Shown here one piece after another: positions 36,908 to 45,171 of a DNA stretch of 46,140 bases (the stretch's first letter is position 1; every line of letters begins with the position of its first letter). The notes beneath the pieces were generated by a model. It was not told where the DNA came from, made no database searches, and worked only from the letters and a program-made list of their open reading frames with translations. Origin of the DNA: an uncultured Selenomonadales bacterium (GTDB lineage: Bacteria > Bacillota > Negativicutes > Acidaminococcales > Acidaminococcaceae); assembly GCA_900315925.1 (NCBI GenBank), contig ONAV01000047.1, forward strand, positions 1 through 46,140, given 5' to 3'. Made by a program: the position numbers and the translations under genes.

Positions 36908-37201
36908 TTACGCTTCTTTAGCTTCCAGGGGCTCAACGCTGATAATGCGTTCGGTACGGCCATGACGACCAAAACGAACCACACCTGCGATCTTGGCATA
37001 GATGGTGTAATCACGGCCCATGCCAACATTCTTGCCCACATGGAAACGGGTACCATGCTGGCGCACGATGATGCTGCCGGCGGTTACAACCTTACCGTCG
37101 TGTGCTTTGGTTCCCAGACGCTGGGAGTTGGAGTCACGACCGTTGTGGGAAGAACCGGTACCTTTTTTATGTGCATGTAACTGCAGAATAAGTTTAAACA
37201 T
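36908..37201 (-). CDS. rpmA: 50S ribosomal protein L27 with cleavable N-terminal extension
   Basis: 97 residues. The body is standard L27 ([20 protein letters not shown], then [19 protein letters not shown]). As in Firmicutes, nine residues (MFKLILQLH) precede the mature Ala10. In Staphylococcus this extension is removed by Prp between Phe9 and Ala10 of the LQFF-A site; here the site reads LQLH-A. The mature N-terminus reaches the peptidyl-transferase centre, so cleavage is needed for function in species that have it. The start codon directly follows the prp stop (TGAATG), and its ribosome site GGAGGTGA lies inside prp. Confidence 0.97.
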   Translation of the reverse strand: MFKLILQLHAHKKGTGSSHNGRDSNSQRLGTKAHDGKVVTAGSIIVRQHGTRFHVGKNVGMGRDYTIYAKIAGVVRFGRHGRTERIISVEPLEAKEA

Positions 37202-37435
37202 TCATTTCACCTCCATGTTCGCGAATGTTACCTGCAGCACGCCTTTTTTCTGATCCACCTGATAGTCCACGGGATACTTCAGTTGCTGTTCCAAACCTAC
37301 AAGAGCCATCTGCGTTGCCGCGGAGACCCAGGCGCATAGGATGCTTTCCCCGGCCGGGGCGTCACCCGCGTGGCCCTGAGACCGGAAACCTGTGATTTCT
37401 CCTTTATGGTTCCTGTATAAATCGATGGTAATCAT
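37202..37435 (-). CDS. prp: Ribosomal-processing cysteine protease Prp, short form
   Basis: 77 residues. The catalytic pair is in place: His22 in GHAGDAP and Cys34 in GESILCAWVSA. The usual GxD before the cysteine is GES here. Family members are around 105-115 residues; this one ends after the VLQVTFANMEVK strand and lacks the C-terminal helix. It lies between rplU and rpmA, the conserved place, and should cleave the L27 extension. The shortened form together with the changed L27 cleavage site is noteworthy. Confidence 0.9.
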   Translation of the reverse strand: MITIDLYRNHKGEITGFRSQGHAGDAPAGESILCAWVSAATQMALVGLEQQLKYPVDYQVDQKKGVLQVTFANMEVK

Positions 37436-37438
37436 ACA

Positions 37439-37750
37439 TTAAGCCTGAATGCCGCTGATTTTTACAGCAGTGAACGGCTGACGATGACCAGCGCGTTTGC
37501 GATAGTTAACTTTGGCTCTGTATTTGAAGACCAAAATCTTTTCGCCTTTGCCCTGCTCTTCTACGGTAGCGGTAACTTTAGCGCCGTCGATGAACGGTTT
37601 GCCTACGGTTACTTCGCCATCGTTTACGATAGCCAGAACTTCATCAAATACGACTTCAGCACCTTTTTCCGCGTCCAGCTTTTCTACGTTCAGAACGTCG
37701 CCTTCTGCTACTTTGTACTGTTTGCCGCCGGTTTTGATAATTGCGTACAT
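37439..37750 (-). CDS. rplU: 50S ribosomal protein L21
   Basis: 103 residues from the ATG at 37750 with GGGAGG upstream. [14 protein letters not shown] is the standard L21 start, and the end [22 protein letters not shown] holds the conserved RKR-GHRQ motif. It is the first gene of the rplU-prp-rpmA operon; a longer frame upstream is leader sequence. The prp gene starts four bases after the stop. Confidence 0.97.
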   Translation of the reverse strand: MYAIIKTGGKQYKVAEGDVLNVEKLDAEKGAEVVFDEVLAIVNDGEVTVGKPFIDGAKVTATVEEQGKGEKILVFKYRAKVNYRKRAGHRQPFTAVKISGIQA

Positions 37751-37868
37751 GCATTGCACCTCCCTCTTCATGGACTCGCCAATTACGGTACGCCACGTGT
37801 TTCGCATCGCGCCGTGGCGGTTTACGGGACCTTCTTGCGCGGTTGGGGCCGGACAGAATCGTCCAGAC
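37751..37868 (-). ncRNA. Leader RNA of rplU (L21 leader-like)
   Basis: About 118 bases between the predicted transcription start and the rplU ATG. A strong hairpin CGCCACG...CGTGGCG (37791-37819) and a CCGGCCCC/GGTTGG-type upstream arm are visible. Firmicutes have a conserved L21 leader at this place that is thought to mediate autoregulation. Assignment to that RNA family would need a covariance-model search. Confidence 0.55.
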
Positions 37869-37874
37869 TGAGAT

Positions 37875-37903
37875 ATAATATCATAAAGCAACGGGGATGT
37901 CAA
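37875..37903 (-). promoter_or_regulatory. Promoter of the rplU operon
   Basis: On the minus strand, TTGACA (37898-37903) and TATTAT (37875-37880) with a 17-bp spacer. Confidence 0.85.
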
Positions 37904-37934
37904 CACCTTTATGTACCAGCTGAAATCATCTGAA

Positions 37935-37967
37935 TACGCGGAGCGCTATGAAGATACTCCCTGCCGG
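37935..37967. repeat. Remnant of repeat family C
   Basis: GCGGAGCGCTATGAAG followed by a TCCCTGCCGG-type end resembles the right end of the family C element at about 36810-36842. Only this end is present. Confidence 0.55.
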
Positions 37968-38001
37968 TTAATTAAATATAGTAATTTCCCTGAACCTCTG
38001 C

Positions 38002-38007
38002 TATAAT
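38002..38007 (+). promoter_or_regulatory. Candidate -10 element of cysE
   Basis: TGCTATAAT: a consensus TATAAT with an upstream TG, extended -10 type. No clear -35. It is 49 bp before the start codon. Confidence 0.5.
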
Positions 38008-38055
38008 GGTACATAACAATATAAATTGAACCAACCCAACGCGCAGGAGGCTCTC

Positions 38056-39012
38056 ATGAAAAATATTGAACCAAAAATTAAAAAGCTTACCACAGATATA
38101 TTGAAGGACTATGGTCAGGGGCGTACCATCGATAAGATGAATGCTTTCACCAGCCCCGACATGGACGTGGTGGTTGATATTCTGGACAAGCTGCAGAAGA
38201 TTTTGTTTCCCGGATACTACCGCAATAAGAATTATCATTTTTATACGGCGGAGAATAATTTGCAGACCCTCATCGAGGATGTGCTGTTCAACCTGACCAA
38301 GCAGATTTCCATGTACCTGCGTTACCTGCCAGAATTCAGCGGCGCCGATTACCATACCAGTATGGACAGGGCCCAGGAAATAGCCATGGAGTTCCTGTCC
38401 CGCATACCCAAAATCCGGGACCTGGTGGAAACTTCCGTGCAGGCGGAATTCGACGGGGACCCGGCAGCCACAAATAAAGATGAGATTATTTTCTGCTACC
38501 CGGGCATGTACGCCATCATGGTATTCCGGCTGGCACACGAGTTCTACGATTTAGGGGTGCCCATGCTGCCCCGCATCATGTCGGAATACGCACACAGCAA
38601 GACCGGCATCGACATCCATCCCGGCGCCACGATTGGTCGGTACTTCTTTATTGACCACGGCACCGGCATCGTAGTGGGCGAGACCACCATCATCGGCGAC
38701 AACGTGAAGATTTACCAGGGCGTTACCATCGGCGCGCTGTCAACCCGTGGCGGGCAGAACCTGCGCAGCAAAAAGCGCCACCCCACCATCGAGGACAACG
38801 TTACGATTTACTCCGGTGCTTCTATTTTGGGCGGTGAAACCGTGATTGGTCACGATTCTGTCATCGGCGGCAACACTTTTATTACCATGTCCGTGCCTCC
38901 CGGATCCAACGTGAGCATCAAGAGCCAGGAGCTGCACATCAGTAGCAAGGGCAGACCGGACGCGGAAGCCAAGGATCTGGATCAGAGCACAACCTGGTTT
39001 TACACGATTTAG
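38056..39012 (+). CDS. cysE: Serine O-acetyltransferase
   Basis: 318 residues from the ATG at 38056, with AGGAGG upstream. The N-terminal helical domain is long (about 170 residues), as in the EpsC-type anaerobe enzymes rather than the short Bacillus form. The left-handed beta-helix follows: HSKTGIDIHPGATIG, FFIDHGTGIVVGETTIIGDNVKIYQGVTIGA, with the catalytic His in FIDHGTG. It then has hexapeptide coils to residue 290 and a C-terminal tail ending TTWFYTI; the terminal Ile fits the tail that docks into cysteine synthase. It makes O-acetylserine from serine and acetyl-CoA for cysteine synthesis. No cysK is adjacent. Confidence 0.94.
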   Translation: MKNIEPKIKKLTTDILKDYGQGRTIDKMNAFTSPDMDVVVDILDKLQKILFPGYYRNKNYHFYTAENNLQTLIEDVLFNLTKQISMYLRYLPEFSGADYHTSMDRAQEIAMEFLSRIPKIRDLVETSVQAEFDGDPAATNKDEIIFCYPGMYAIMVFRLAHEFYDLGVPMLPRIMSEYAHSKTGIDIHPGATIGRYFFIDHGTGIVVGETTIIGDNVKIYQGVTIGALSTRGGQNLRSKKRHPTIEDNVTIYSGASILGGETVIGHDSVIGGNTFITMSVPPGSNVSIKSQELHISSKGRPDAEAKDLDQSTTWFYTI

Positions 39013-39035
39013 TTTGTAAAATGCGATGTAAATAT

Positions 39036-39066
39036 AAAAAAGCAGGCCATCAGCCTGCTTTTTTTA
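39036..39066 (+). terminator. Terminator of cysE
   Basis: AAAAAGCAGGC-catca-GCCTGCTTTTTTT: perfect stem with T-run, 24 bp after the stop; A/T-symmetrical, so it may also serve the minus-strand tRNA-Ser. Confidence 0.95.
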
Positions 39067-39077
39067 TGTTAATTATA

Positions 39078-39165
39078 TGGCGGAGAGGGTGGGATTCGAA
39101 CCCACGGAGGCTTGCACCTCGCTGGTTTTCAAGACCAGAGCCTTAAACCACTCGACCACCTCTCC
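39078..39165 (-). tRNA. tRNA-Ser (anticodon TGA)
   Basis: On the minus strand, acceptor arms GGAGAGG / CCTCTCC, discriminator G and an encoded CCA. Anticodon arm CTGGT-CTTGAAA-ACCAG with T33 before TGA. The long variable arm (GCGAGGTGCAAGCCTCC region) and the T arm GGGTTCGAATCCC are as expected for serine. Confidence 0.97.
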
Positions 39166-39200
39166 GAAAGTACAATATGGATTATAATAAAAAAATTAGT

Positions 39201-39437
39201 TTCTGTCAACAGCCGGACTGGTAACGCCTTCATAGCGCTGCGCTAACGCAGTCGCTCTGGGGGCATCCCGCCTCCCACTTCCTCACTGCGCCCGCTCGGC
39301 AAGCCTCGCGTTGCTCGCTCGTCAAACTGGGAACCCTTCCGGGATGCCCCCATCGCTCAACATTATTAAATGACACTTTCCTCGCGCCCTGCGGGTGCAC
39401 GCTCCGCTTATTCAGTCGCCCCCGGTCCGGCTGTCAA
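39201..39437. repeat. Palindromic repeat family C, copy 2, with a nested hairpin
   Basis: The ends ACAGCCGGAC and GTCCGGCTGT are perfect inverted repeats. The outer 40 bp on each side match family C copy 1 (36666-36848) in inverted order: 38 of 39 bp at the CGACTGAATAAGCG...GCGCGAGG side. In place of copy 1's centre lies a second palindrome (39258-39351) with a 12-bp perfect stem, GGGGGCATCCCG / CGGGATGCCCCC. This fills most of the gap between tRNA-Ser and fchA. Confidence 0.85.
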
Positions 39438-39443
39438 AGAAAA

Positions 39444-40076
39444 TCATAACCTGTTGTCTACTTCTTTCAGCACCTTTGCCTGCAGCGCCTCACCTTCAGA
39501 AAGATGACCCGCAAGCATTCGTTCCGCTTCGTCACGCACAGCCGCATCCTTCACTCCGCCCAGGTTAATGCGCACATTATAAGCCGCCACCTGCTGACAG
39601 GCCCGGGCCAGCAACGCCGAAGCCGAACCGTCCGTCACCATCATCGGGTTCCCTTCCGTCACAGTAATATAAGCCAGCTTCATGATGCGGACACAGGCGC
39701 CCGTTACTTTCAGGGACGCCACAACCGCCGTCTTGCTGGCTTCTTCAATGGCCTTTGCCCGCTGCGCAGCTTCTTCTTCCGTATCCTTAGGCAGTTTATA
39801 AGCCTGCAGCACCAGAGAATACATATCCGCGTCTTCCTGGGCCATGGCCAGCATTTCTTCCTGCAACAGTTTTGTGGCAGTAATAATTTGCTGCATCTTG
39901 TCTTCCACGGCAGCGTATTTTTTCTTGCCCGCCGTCATGCGGGCCGACATCCCGGCCAGCGCTGCCGCCATAGACCCGCAGATGGCCGCGGCGCTGCCGC
40001 CTCCCGGCATGGGTTTGGTTGAGTTAAGGTCCTTTACAAAGGCTTCTATCTGTTGTTTAGAAAAATCCGTTGCCAT
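39444..40076 (-). CDS. fchA: Cyclodeaminase/cyclohydrolase family protein
   Basis: 210 residues, nearly all helical, with GGAGA 8 bases before the ATG. PMPGGGSAAAICGSMAAALAGM near the N-terminus and AYNVRINLGGVKD near the end are signatures of the formiminotetrahydrofolate cyclodeaminase domain. Stand-alone copies of this size act as methenyl-THF cyclohydrolase (FchA) or formimino-THF cyclodeaminase in histidine degradation. No formiminotransferase or hut gene is adjacent, so the choice between the two is open. It is last in a minus-strand run that begins with the LPS genes; the gap to the RuvC-like gene is about 35 bp. Confidence 0.88.
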   Translation of the reverse strand: MATDFSKQQIEAFVKDLNSTKPMPGGGSAAAICGSMAAALAGMSARMTAGKKKYAAVEDKMQQIITATKLLQEEMLAMAQEDADMYSLVLQAYKLPKDTEEEAAQRAKAIEEASKTAVVASLKVTGACVRIMKLAYITVTEGNPMMVTDGSASALLARACQQVAAYNVRINLGGVKDAAVRDEAERMLAGHLSEGEALQAKVLKEVDNRL

Positions 40077-40111
40077 ACATTCTCTCCTTCTGCCATTACC
40101 GCCCGAACCTG

Positions 40112-40648
40112 TTACACCCGTTTTCCGGTAATGGTCAGTTCCTTTCCTGTATCTGTCTCATCCTGCTGCAGGAAACGCCGTACCTGCACCACGGCAGCGT
40201 AACCGTCCAGTGGCTCCGGCGGCGTCTGCAGTCCCAGCGGGATCAGCCTGCGCCAGCCCTGGGGCGGAAACAGCTCCCAGTACAGTACCCTGGCTTCTTC
40301 CGTAGAGTATTTTTCATCTACCACATGGAGAGGAATCCCCGGCAGGACTTTTTTCAGCCAGCTTATATGTTCTTCGCTGCCGGTTCCGTCACCGATTACA
40401 ATGGCTTTCAGTTTTTTGCGGAGACCCCAGGAATTGGATACCTGCAGTTGATCATATAAAAACTTCAGAACGCTGTCAGAAAAGGCACGGGTTCGTACAA
40501 TCTGCACAGCAAAAACCGTTCCGGCTTTGTCAACCAGTGCCACCCCGGTCTTATCCCGGCCCGGGTCAATCCCCAGGTAATACCCTTCTGCTGTTTCATG
40601 TTGCATCGCTTGTATCTGTTTCAATTCGTCTAACCTTACAGATGACAC
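40112..40648 (-). CDS. RNase H-fold (RuvC/YqgF-like) protein
   Basis: 178 residues if the GTG at 40648 is used; it lies 15 bp after the upstream stop and shares a GAGG around that stop, so translational coupling is likely. An ATG at 40606 is the alternative (164 residues) but has no ribosome site. YYLGIDPGRDKTGVALVD is the first acidic strand of the RNase H/RuvC fold, AIVIGDGTGSEEH the second, and VVDEKYSTEEARVLYW plus PEPLDGYAAVV the later acidic ones. The protein resembles Holliday-junction resolvase-like or YqgF nucleases. Its true substrate and activity are unknown. Confidence 0.78.
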   Translation of the reverse strand: MSSVRLDELKQIQAMQHETAEGYYLGIDPGRDKTGVALVDKAGTVFAVQIVRTRAFSDSVLKFLYDQLQVSNSWGLRKKLKAIVIGDGTGSEEHISWLKKVLPGIPLHVVDEKYSTEEARVLYWELFPPQGWRRLIPLGLQTPPEPLDGYAAVVQVRRFLQQDETDTGKELTITGKRV

Positions 40649-40663
40649 CTGAACACAGGCGCC

Positions 40664-41851
40664 TCATCGACGTTCCAGCTTCAGACGAAGCTGTACCGGT
40701 CCCGCTGTGGTAATATCCCCGTCCGCATAAGCGGTAAGCAGGAGCTTCCCACCCATACGCTGCATTTTGTTGACGGTCTCCACCATGGTAACTGCACTCA
40801 TATTCCCCACTTTTCCGGTCAGGGGATCGGGCAGTACCCCGGCTTTTACCGAGCGTTCATTGACTTCCTTAAGGAATTCGACAAAGAGCTGATCCGGATT
40901 CTTGTCTTTTTCATCCAAATTAATCTGTTTCTGATGTATCTTTTCACCGTTTTTAAAGATGAGACGGTTGGGAATCGCTTCGATAGCGCAGAGGACGGGC
41001 TGACCTATCACGGTGTTGGCCAGAGAGCGCATGCGTACCAGCACGTTGCCTTTCGCCTTGTTCAGGATTCGCAGCAACCGAACGGATTCTTCTTCCGGTA
41101 CCCAGACGACATTGGCTTTGGAACCGGGATCCAGGTTAATACGGTTCATAGCGGCGGTGTTGGCGCTGTCAAGGAGCCATTTCACCTGTTTCAGGTTTTC
41201 TTCTTCCGAACGGCCAGCCTGAAGGACTCCGGTAAAGACGACCTCCCCGCTGCCGTACATCATCTGTCCGCCCCGCATCACGGCCAGGCCGCGCTCCAGC
41301 GCTTCCGTTTCCTGCTTCAGGTTCTTAATGTCTTCATTCAGCTTGTTACGCGCTTCTGTCAGCGAATGCACCTCATTTTGGGCATTGACCAGGGCGCCCT
41401 GGGTAGCCTGATACTGCCCGCGGACTTCTGCCAGATGGCTGTTGGCATTCTTCAGGCTTTCTTCCGCAGCAGACTTGGCATGATTGGCTTCCTGGATCTT
41501 TTTATCCAAATCGGCAATGGCTTCATTCTTTTCTTTTAACGCGTTCATTGCCTTATCATACTCTTTTTCTGCCGTGGTTTTCTCTGCCGTAAGCCGGGAC
41601 AGTTCTTTCTGCAGTTTTTCCATGCCGAACAACGCCGTGCGGGCGCTTTCCGAAGAAATGGCCAGGATGCCCACGGAGAGCAGAGAAATCAGCACGCCGG
41701 AAAGGACCGTCAGCAACACCGAAGTGTCATGGGGCCGAAGGCCAAACACACTGAGTTTCTTTTTCCCGATTTTACTGCCCATCTTGTCGGCAATAAAGGC
41801 AATGATACCGCCCATTACCGCCAGCAGAAACATTAAACGAATACCAAACAT
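40664..41851 (-). CDS. DUF3084-type envelope protein with coiled coil
   Basis: 395 residues. Two membrane segments (about 4-20 and 45-66) are separated by a basic loop with KLSVFGLRPHDTSVLLTVLSGVLIS, the N-terminal hallmark of DUF3084. A long coiled coil follows (about 75-190, rich in Lys, Glu, Asn, Ala), then a globular C-terminal domain with MRGGQMMYGSGEVVFTGVL and many beta strands. Function is unknown. In this strand order it follows lptG with a 125-bp gap that contains a weak hairpin (TTTACGCAAA / TTTGCATAAA). Its place behind the LPS genes suggests an envelope role, but this is inference. Confidence 0.82.
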   Translation of the reverse strand: MFGIRLMFLLAVMGGIIAFIADKMGSKIGKKKLSVFGLRPHDTSVLLTVLSGVLISLLSVGILAISSESARTALFGMEKLQKELSRLTAEKTTAEKEYDKAMNALKEKNEAIADLDKKIQEANHAKSAAEESLKNANSHLAEVRGQYQATQGALVNAQNEVHSLTEARNKLNEDIKNLKQETEALERGLAVMRGGQMMYGSGEVVFTGVLQAGRSEEENLKQVKWLLDSANTAAMNRINLDPGSKANVVWVPEEESVRLLRILNKAKGNVLVRMRSLANTVIGQPVLCAIEAIPNRLIFKNGEKIHQKQINLDEKDKNPDQLFVEFLKEVNERSVKAGVLPDPLTGKVGNMSAVTMVETVNKMQRMGGKLLLTAYADGDITTAGPVQLRLKLERR

Positions 41852-41976
41852 GTGACAATTCCTTCTTTAACATTTATTTTTCACAAGCTCTCTTTACGCA
41901 AATTTCCTTTGCATAAAGAAGGAAAATGGGTTTTATAACAACCGTAACGTGCAATCTGGTTTCGGGGACCCCTGTA

Positions 41977-43068
41977 TCAATAGTCCGCCCGTCTCAGCAG
42001 AAAGATGCCGGCGACCAGGCATATGATATTAGGCAGCATAGCCGCCAGAAGCGGAGGGATGACCCCGCCCTTTCCCAGACCGGTGGTAAAGGCCATGATT
42101 CCGTAGTACACAAAGATGACGATTACGCTGATGCCCATACCGATAGAAGAACCGCTGCGCTGCCGCTGGGTTCCCAGAGGCGCTCCCAGCAGCGCGAACA
42201 CAAGGCTGGCAAGAGGGATGGCAAAACGCATAAAAATTTCCGTCCATAAATCAGAGGTGGGAAGTTTCTGCCGTTCCAGAACCTTGACATAGCCCCGCAG
42301 TTCCCCCAGCGTCATCTCGTTTATACTCTTCTGTTCCCAACTGATTTCCCTGGGTGTTATATTCAGGGGGATCACCTGTTTACGGAAAGCAGCCTTACTG
42401 GTAACACCGTCTTTCTCATCCACGGTAAAAACGTTTCCATCCTCCAAAACCCAGGAGTCTTCTTTCCAGGTAGCCTTTTTCGCGGTCTGGACACGCACCA
42501 GTTTTTCGTTCTGGAATTCTTCAACGGTAACATTACTCATGACTCCCGTGCTTTCGTCAAAGGTTCGGGCGTAAGTGATGCGCTGAGTATCTCCGCTGAG
42601 AGTCTTGACGACCACATGATCCTGCGTTTTGGGTTTTACATTACCACGGATTTCCACAGCCAGGATCTGTCTGGCTATATGTTTGGAAGGCGGTACCACT
42701 TTTTCCGCCCAGATGACAGAGAAAATACTGACTACAAAGCCGACAGCAATGACCGGCGCTACGATCCGATAATAACTGACGCCGCCGGATTTCATAGCCA
42801 CAATCTCGCTGTTGCCGGAAAGTTTTCCGAATGCCATCAGCGTAGCCAGTAACACCGCCATGGGAAATGTATAATTGACAATTTCCGGAAGACTGTAAAG
42901 AAACAGCCGGGCCACCGTCGGAATCGGCGCCCCATATGTGGTGATGTACTGTACGATTTTAAACAGCAGGCTGCTGGCAATAAAGATACTGGAAAAAGAT
43001 GCTACACCAAAGATAAAAGGATACAGCAATTCTTTCAGCACATATTTATCTAATAATCGTAAATGCAT
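41977..43068 (-). CDS. lptG: LPS export permease (LptF/LptG family)
   Basis: 363 residues. Three membrane segments at each end (starting LDKYVLKELLYPFIFGVASF) flank a periplasmic beta-jellyroll domain (about 125-265). SLPEIVNYTFPMAVLLATLMAFGKLSGNSEIVAMKSGG is the typical coupling-helix region for LptB. The end IPLASLVFALLGAPLGTQRQRSGSS is also characteristic. It extracts LPS from the inner membrane with LptB. Only one permease gene is present, whereas E. coli needs both LptF and LptG. Its start lies 10 bp after the lptB stop. Confidence 0.93.
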   Translation of the reverse strand: MHLRLLDKYVLKELLYPFIFGVASFSSIFIASSLLFKIVQYITTYGAPIPTVARLFLYSLPEIVNYTFPMAVLLATLMAFGKLSGNSEIVAMKSGGVSYYRIVAPVIAVGFVVSIFSVIWAEKVVPPSKHIARQILAVEIRGNVKPKTQDHVVVKTLSGDTQRITYARTFDESTGVMSNVTVEEFQNEKLVRVQTAKKATWKEDSWVLEDGNVFTVDEKDGVTSKAAFRKQVIPLNITPREISWEQKSINEMTLGELRGYVKVLERQKLPTSDLWTEIFMRFAIPLASLVFALLGAPLGTQRQRSGSSIGMGISVIVIFVYYGIMAFTTGLGKGGVIPPLLAAMLPNIICLVAGIFLLRRADY

Positions 43069-43078
43069 TGCTATCCCC

Positions 43079-43798
43079 CTACATCTTAAAGTTCTCGCCC
43101 AGGTAATATTTCTTTGCTATCGGATCGTTGGCAATGCTTTCACTGTCACCATGAAGCAGCACTTCGCCGCTTGCCAGAATATAGGCTTTGTCCACAATGC
43201 TGAGTGTTTCCCGTACATTATGGTCGGTGATCAATATCCCGATGCCCCGCTTTGCCAGATGGGCGATCATTTCCTGAATGTCTGCCACTGCGATGGGATC
43301 AATTCCGGCAAAGGGTTCGTCCAGCAGTATAAAAGCCGGATCTGTGGCCAGGGAACGGGCAATCTCCACACGCCTCCGCTCGCCGCCGGAGAGCGCGGTT
43401 CCTACGCTGTTCCTTACATGGCCAATGGCGAACTCTTCCAGAAGGTCCTCCATTTTTTCCAGTTGCTTTTCGTGGGGTAAAGAGGTCGTTTCCAGAATTG
43501 ACAGGAGATTTTCTTCTACTGTCATTTTCCGGAAGATAGACGCTTCCTGTGGAAGATAGCCAATACCCCGCCGGGCCCGCTGGTACATGGAAAGCTGGCT
43601 GATATCCTCCCCGTCCAGCGTCACCGTACCGTAATCAGGTTTTGCAATTCCTACCACCATATAAAAAGTTGTTGTCTTGCCGGCCCCATTGGGTCCCAGC
43701 AACCCGACAATGGTCCCCTGCTCTACCTGCAGGCTTACGTTGTTCACCACTTTCCGCTGTCCGTAAATCTTTACCAGATTCTTTGTCTCGATAATCAA
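43079..43798 (-). CDS. lptB: LPS export ABC transporter ATPase
   Basis: 239 residues if translation begins at the TTG at 43798, which follows GGAGG by 9 bases; the longer frame upstream overlaps lptA and is not needed. Length then matches E. coli LptB (241). Walker A GPNGAGKTT, the Q-loop region GYLPQEASIFRKM, signature LSGGERRR, Walker B FILLDEPFAGIDP and switch LITDHNVRETL are all present. It powers LPS extraction with LptG. A TTG start here would lower its translation relative to its neighbours. Confidence 0.95.
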   Translation of the reverse strand: MIIETKNLVKIYGQRKVVNNVSLQVEQGTIVGLLGPNGAGKTTTFYMVVGIAKPDYGTVTLDGEDISQLSMYQRARRGIGYLPQEASIFRKMTVEENLLSILETTSLPHEKQLEKMEDLLEEFAIGHVRNSVGTALSGGERRRVEIARSLATDPAFILLDEPFAGIDPIAVADIQEMIAHLAKRGIGILITDHNVRETLSIVDKAYILASGEVLLHGDSESIANDPIAKKYYLGENFKM

Positions 43799-43832
43799 GC
43801 TTTTGTATCCTCCGTAGCAAAATCTTCTGCCT

Positions 43833-44618
43833 TTACCTGCCTTCTCCGAACGCAGGATTGTCAACATTCTCGTTATCTTCTTTCGGATAATATACCATCA
43901 CTACATTCCCCTGTGCATGCGTTTTGCTGTCCGGACCTGAAACATTGGTAATACGGAGCTTGTCCCCGGTTACGGTGTTCCCATCTTGTGTCGCTTTGGC
44001 ATTACCAATCAGCTCTATATAACCGGTTTCGTTGGAATTGTAAACCGCCCGGTCACCGGAGCCGGTCATTTTCTGCGGCTTGTTCTCCATGGTAACACCG
44101 CCGGTCGCATTCGCCACGCCGGATTTCATGTCATACACGATCTTACCGGCAGAAAGCCAGCTTCCGTCAACTGAAGAAAGATGGGCAAATCCTCCCATTG
44201 TTTCCGCAAATTGTGTATCATCATGATAATCCACGCGATGTGCTTTCAGCGTTTTGTCCCCTTTTACCAAAATCGCATTGCCCACGGCGGAAATGAACTT
44301 ATCCGTGTACATGATCAATTCTTCACTCTTCAGGTGGCTGTCTTCTTTATCTGCTACCACACCGCCGTACAGACGGCCAGTCCGGCTCTTGCTGTTAAAG
44401 GTAGAACCTCCCTGGGCAACCGCTACGCCGCCATCATGTTTGATGGTGGTTTTACCGGTGGTCGTACCGTCTCCGCTTTTCATGTCGTATTCTATTTCGG
44501 CAGCGTCTACACTGTACTTTGCATCTTTGGCAGGCGCTGCGAAAGCTGCAATACATTGCAGCATAACTATCGTCATACAGCTTATCAGAACTGTCAGCAA
44601 CACTTTACTTTTCTTCAT
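43833..44618 (-). CDS. lptA: LPS-assembly periplasmic protein LptA
   Basis: 261 residues from the ATG at 44618 (GAGG 8 bases upstream). Signal peptide MKKSKVLLTVLISCMTIVM...AAFA, cleaved near residue 27. The body is an OstA/LptA beta-jellyroll with repeated short strands (IEYDMKSGDGTTTGKTTI, then VYDMKSGVANATGGVTM and GNAKATQDGNTVTGDKLRI). At 261 residues it is longer than E. coli LptA (185), so it has more jellyroll turns. It bridges LptC and the outer-membrane LptD. It overlaps the lptC end by 14 bases. Confidence 0.9.
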   Translation of the reverse strand: MKKSKVLLTVLISCMTIVMLQCIAAFAAPAKDAKYSVDAAEIEYDMKSGDGTTTGKTTIKHDGGVAVAQGGSTFNSKSRTGRLYGGVVADKEDSHLKSEELIMYTDKFISAVGNAILVKGDKTLKAHRVDYHDDTQFAETMGGFAHLSSVDGSWLSAGKIVYDMKSGVANATGGVTMENKPQKMTGSGDRAVYNSNETGYIELIGNAKATQDGNTVTGDKLRITNVSGPDSKTHAQGNVVMVYYPKEDNENVDNPAFGEGR

Positions 44619-45171
44619 ATGTACCGCCTCTTTCCACATGCGCTTTGTCTTTCAGTTTAAAATGCTCCAGTTTACTGGACGTGATGACTTTTTCAGCCGT
44701 GGCCATCATGTCTTCTTTGATGACTTTGACTTCGCCGGTCGCTGTTAAAATATCTTTATTCCGGTCCCATTCCACTTTATCCGCTTTCAAAAAACCGCCC
44801 TGTTTTAACCGCGCGGTAACACCATTGGTTAAGGAAAATTCATTCGTTTTGATTTTAACCTCAGCGGCATCGGCTGTTACAAACATTTCATCCCCGTTGT
44901 CGAGATAAACGGTACCTTCCAGTTGTTTTGCCCGGACCAGATTATCGTTCAGCTGTATGGCTTCGCCTACTTTCAGCTCCCAAAGACGTTTTCCGCCTTC
45001 ATCCCGATGCAGTACGGTATTATGCACAGTCGCTTTCGTTGTATCTATTTCTACTTTTTTTGTTTTGTCTGTGGGTTCCGGCACCGTACTGCCCCAGAAC
45101 AGCGCGGCAAATATCAGGAACATGGCAATGAGCCCGGCTGCCGCCATCAGTATTGCGTTTTTATTTTTCAC
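44605..45171 (-). CDS. lptC: LPS export protein LptC
   Basis: 188 residues, length as in E. coli LptC (191). One N-terminal membrane anchor (about 7-27, AILMAAAGLIAMFLIFAALF) and a periplasmic LptC jellyroll domain: GGKRLWELKVGEAIQLNDNLV, then FVTADAAEVKIKTNEFSLTNGVTARLKQGGFLKADKVEW. It passes LPS from LptBFG to LptA. It overlaps lpxL by 11 bases upstream and lptA by 14 bases downstream, a sign of a tight operon. Confidence 0.92.
   Translation of the reverse strand: MKNKNAILMAAAGLIAMFLIFAALFWGSTVPEPTDKTKKVEIDTTKATVHNTVLHRDEGGKRLWELKVGEAIQLNDNLVRAKQLEGTVYLDNGDEMFVTADAAEVKIKTNEFSLTNGVTARLKQGGFLKADKVEWDRNKDILTATGEVKVIKEDMMATAEKVITSSKLEHFKLKDKAHVERGGTYEEK

Noticed and set aside
37751-37906. Upstream extension of the rplU frame
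   Set aside because: It is leader sequence after the promoter at 37875-37903. L21 starts at the [12 protein letters not shown] with a strong ribosome site.
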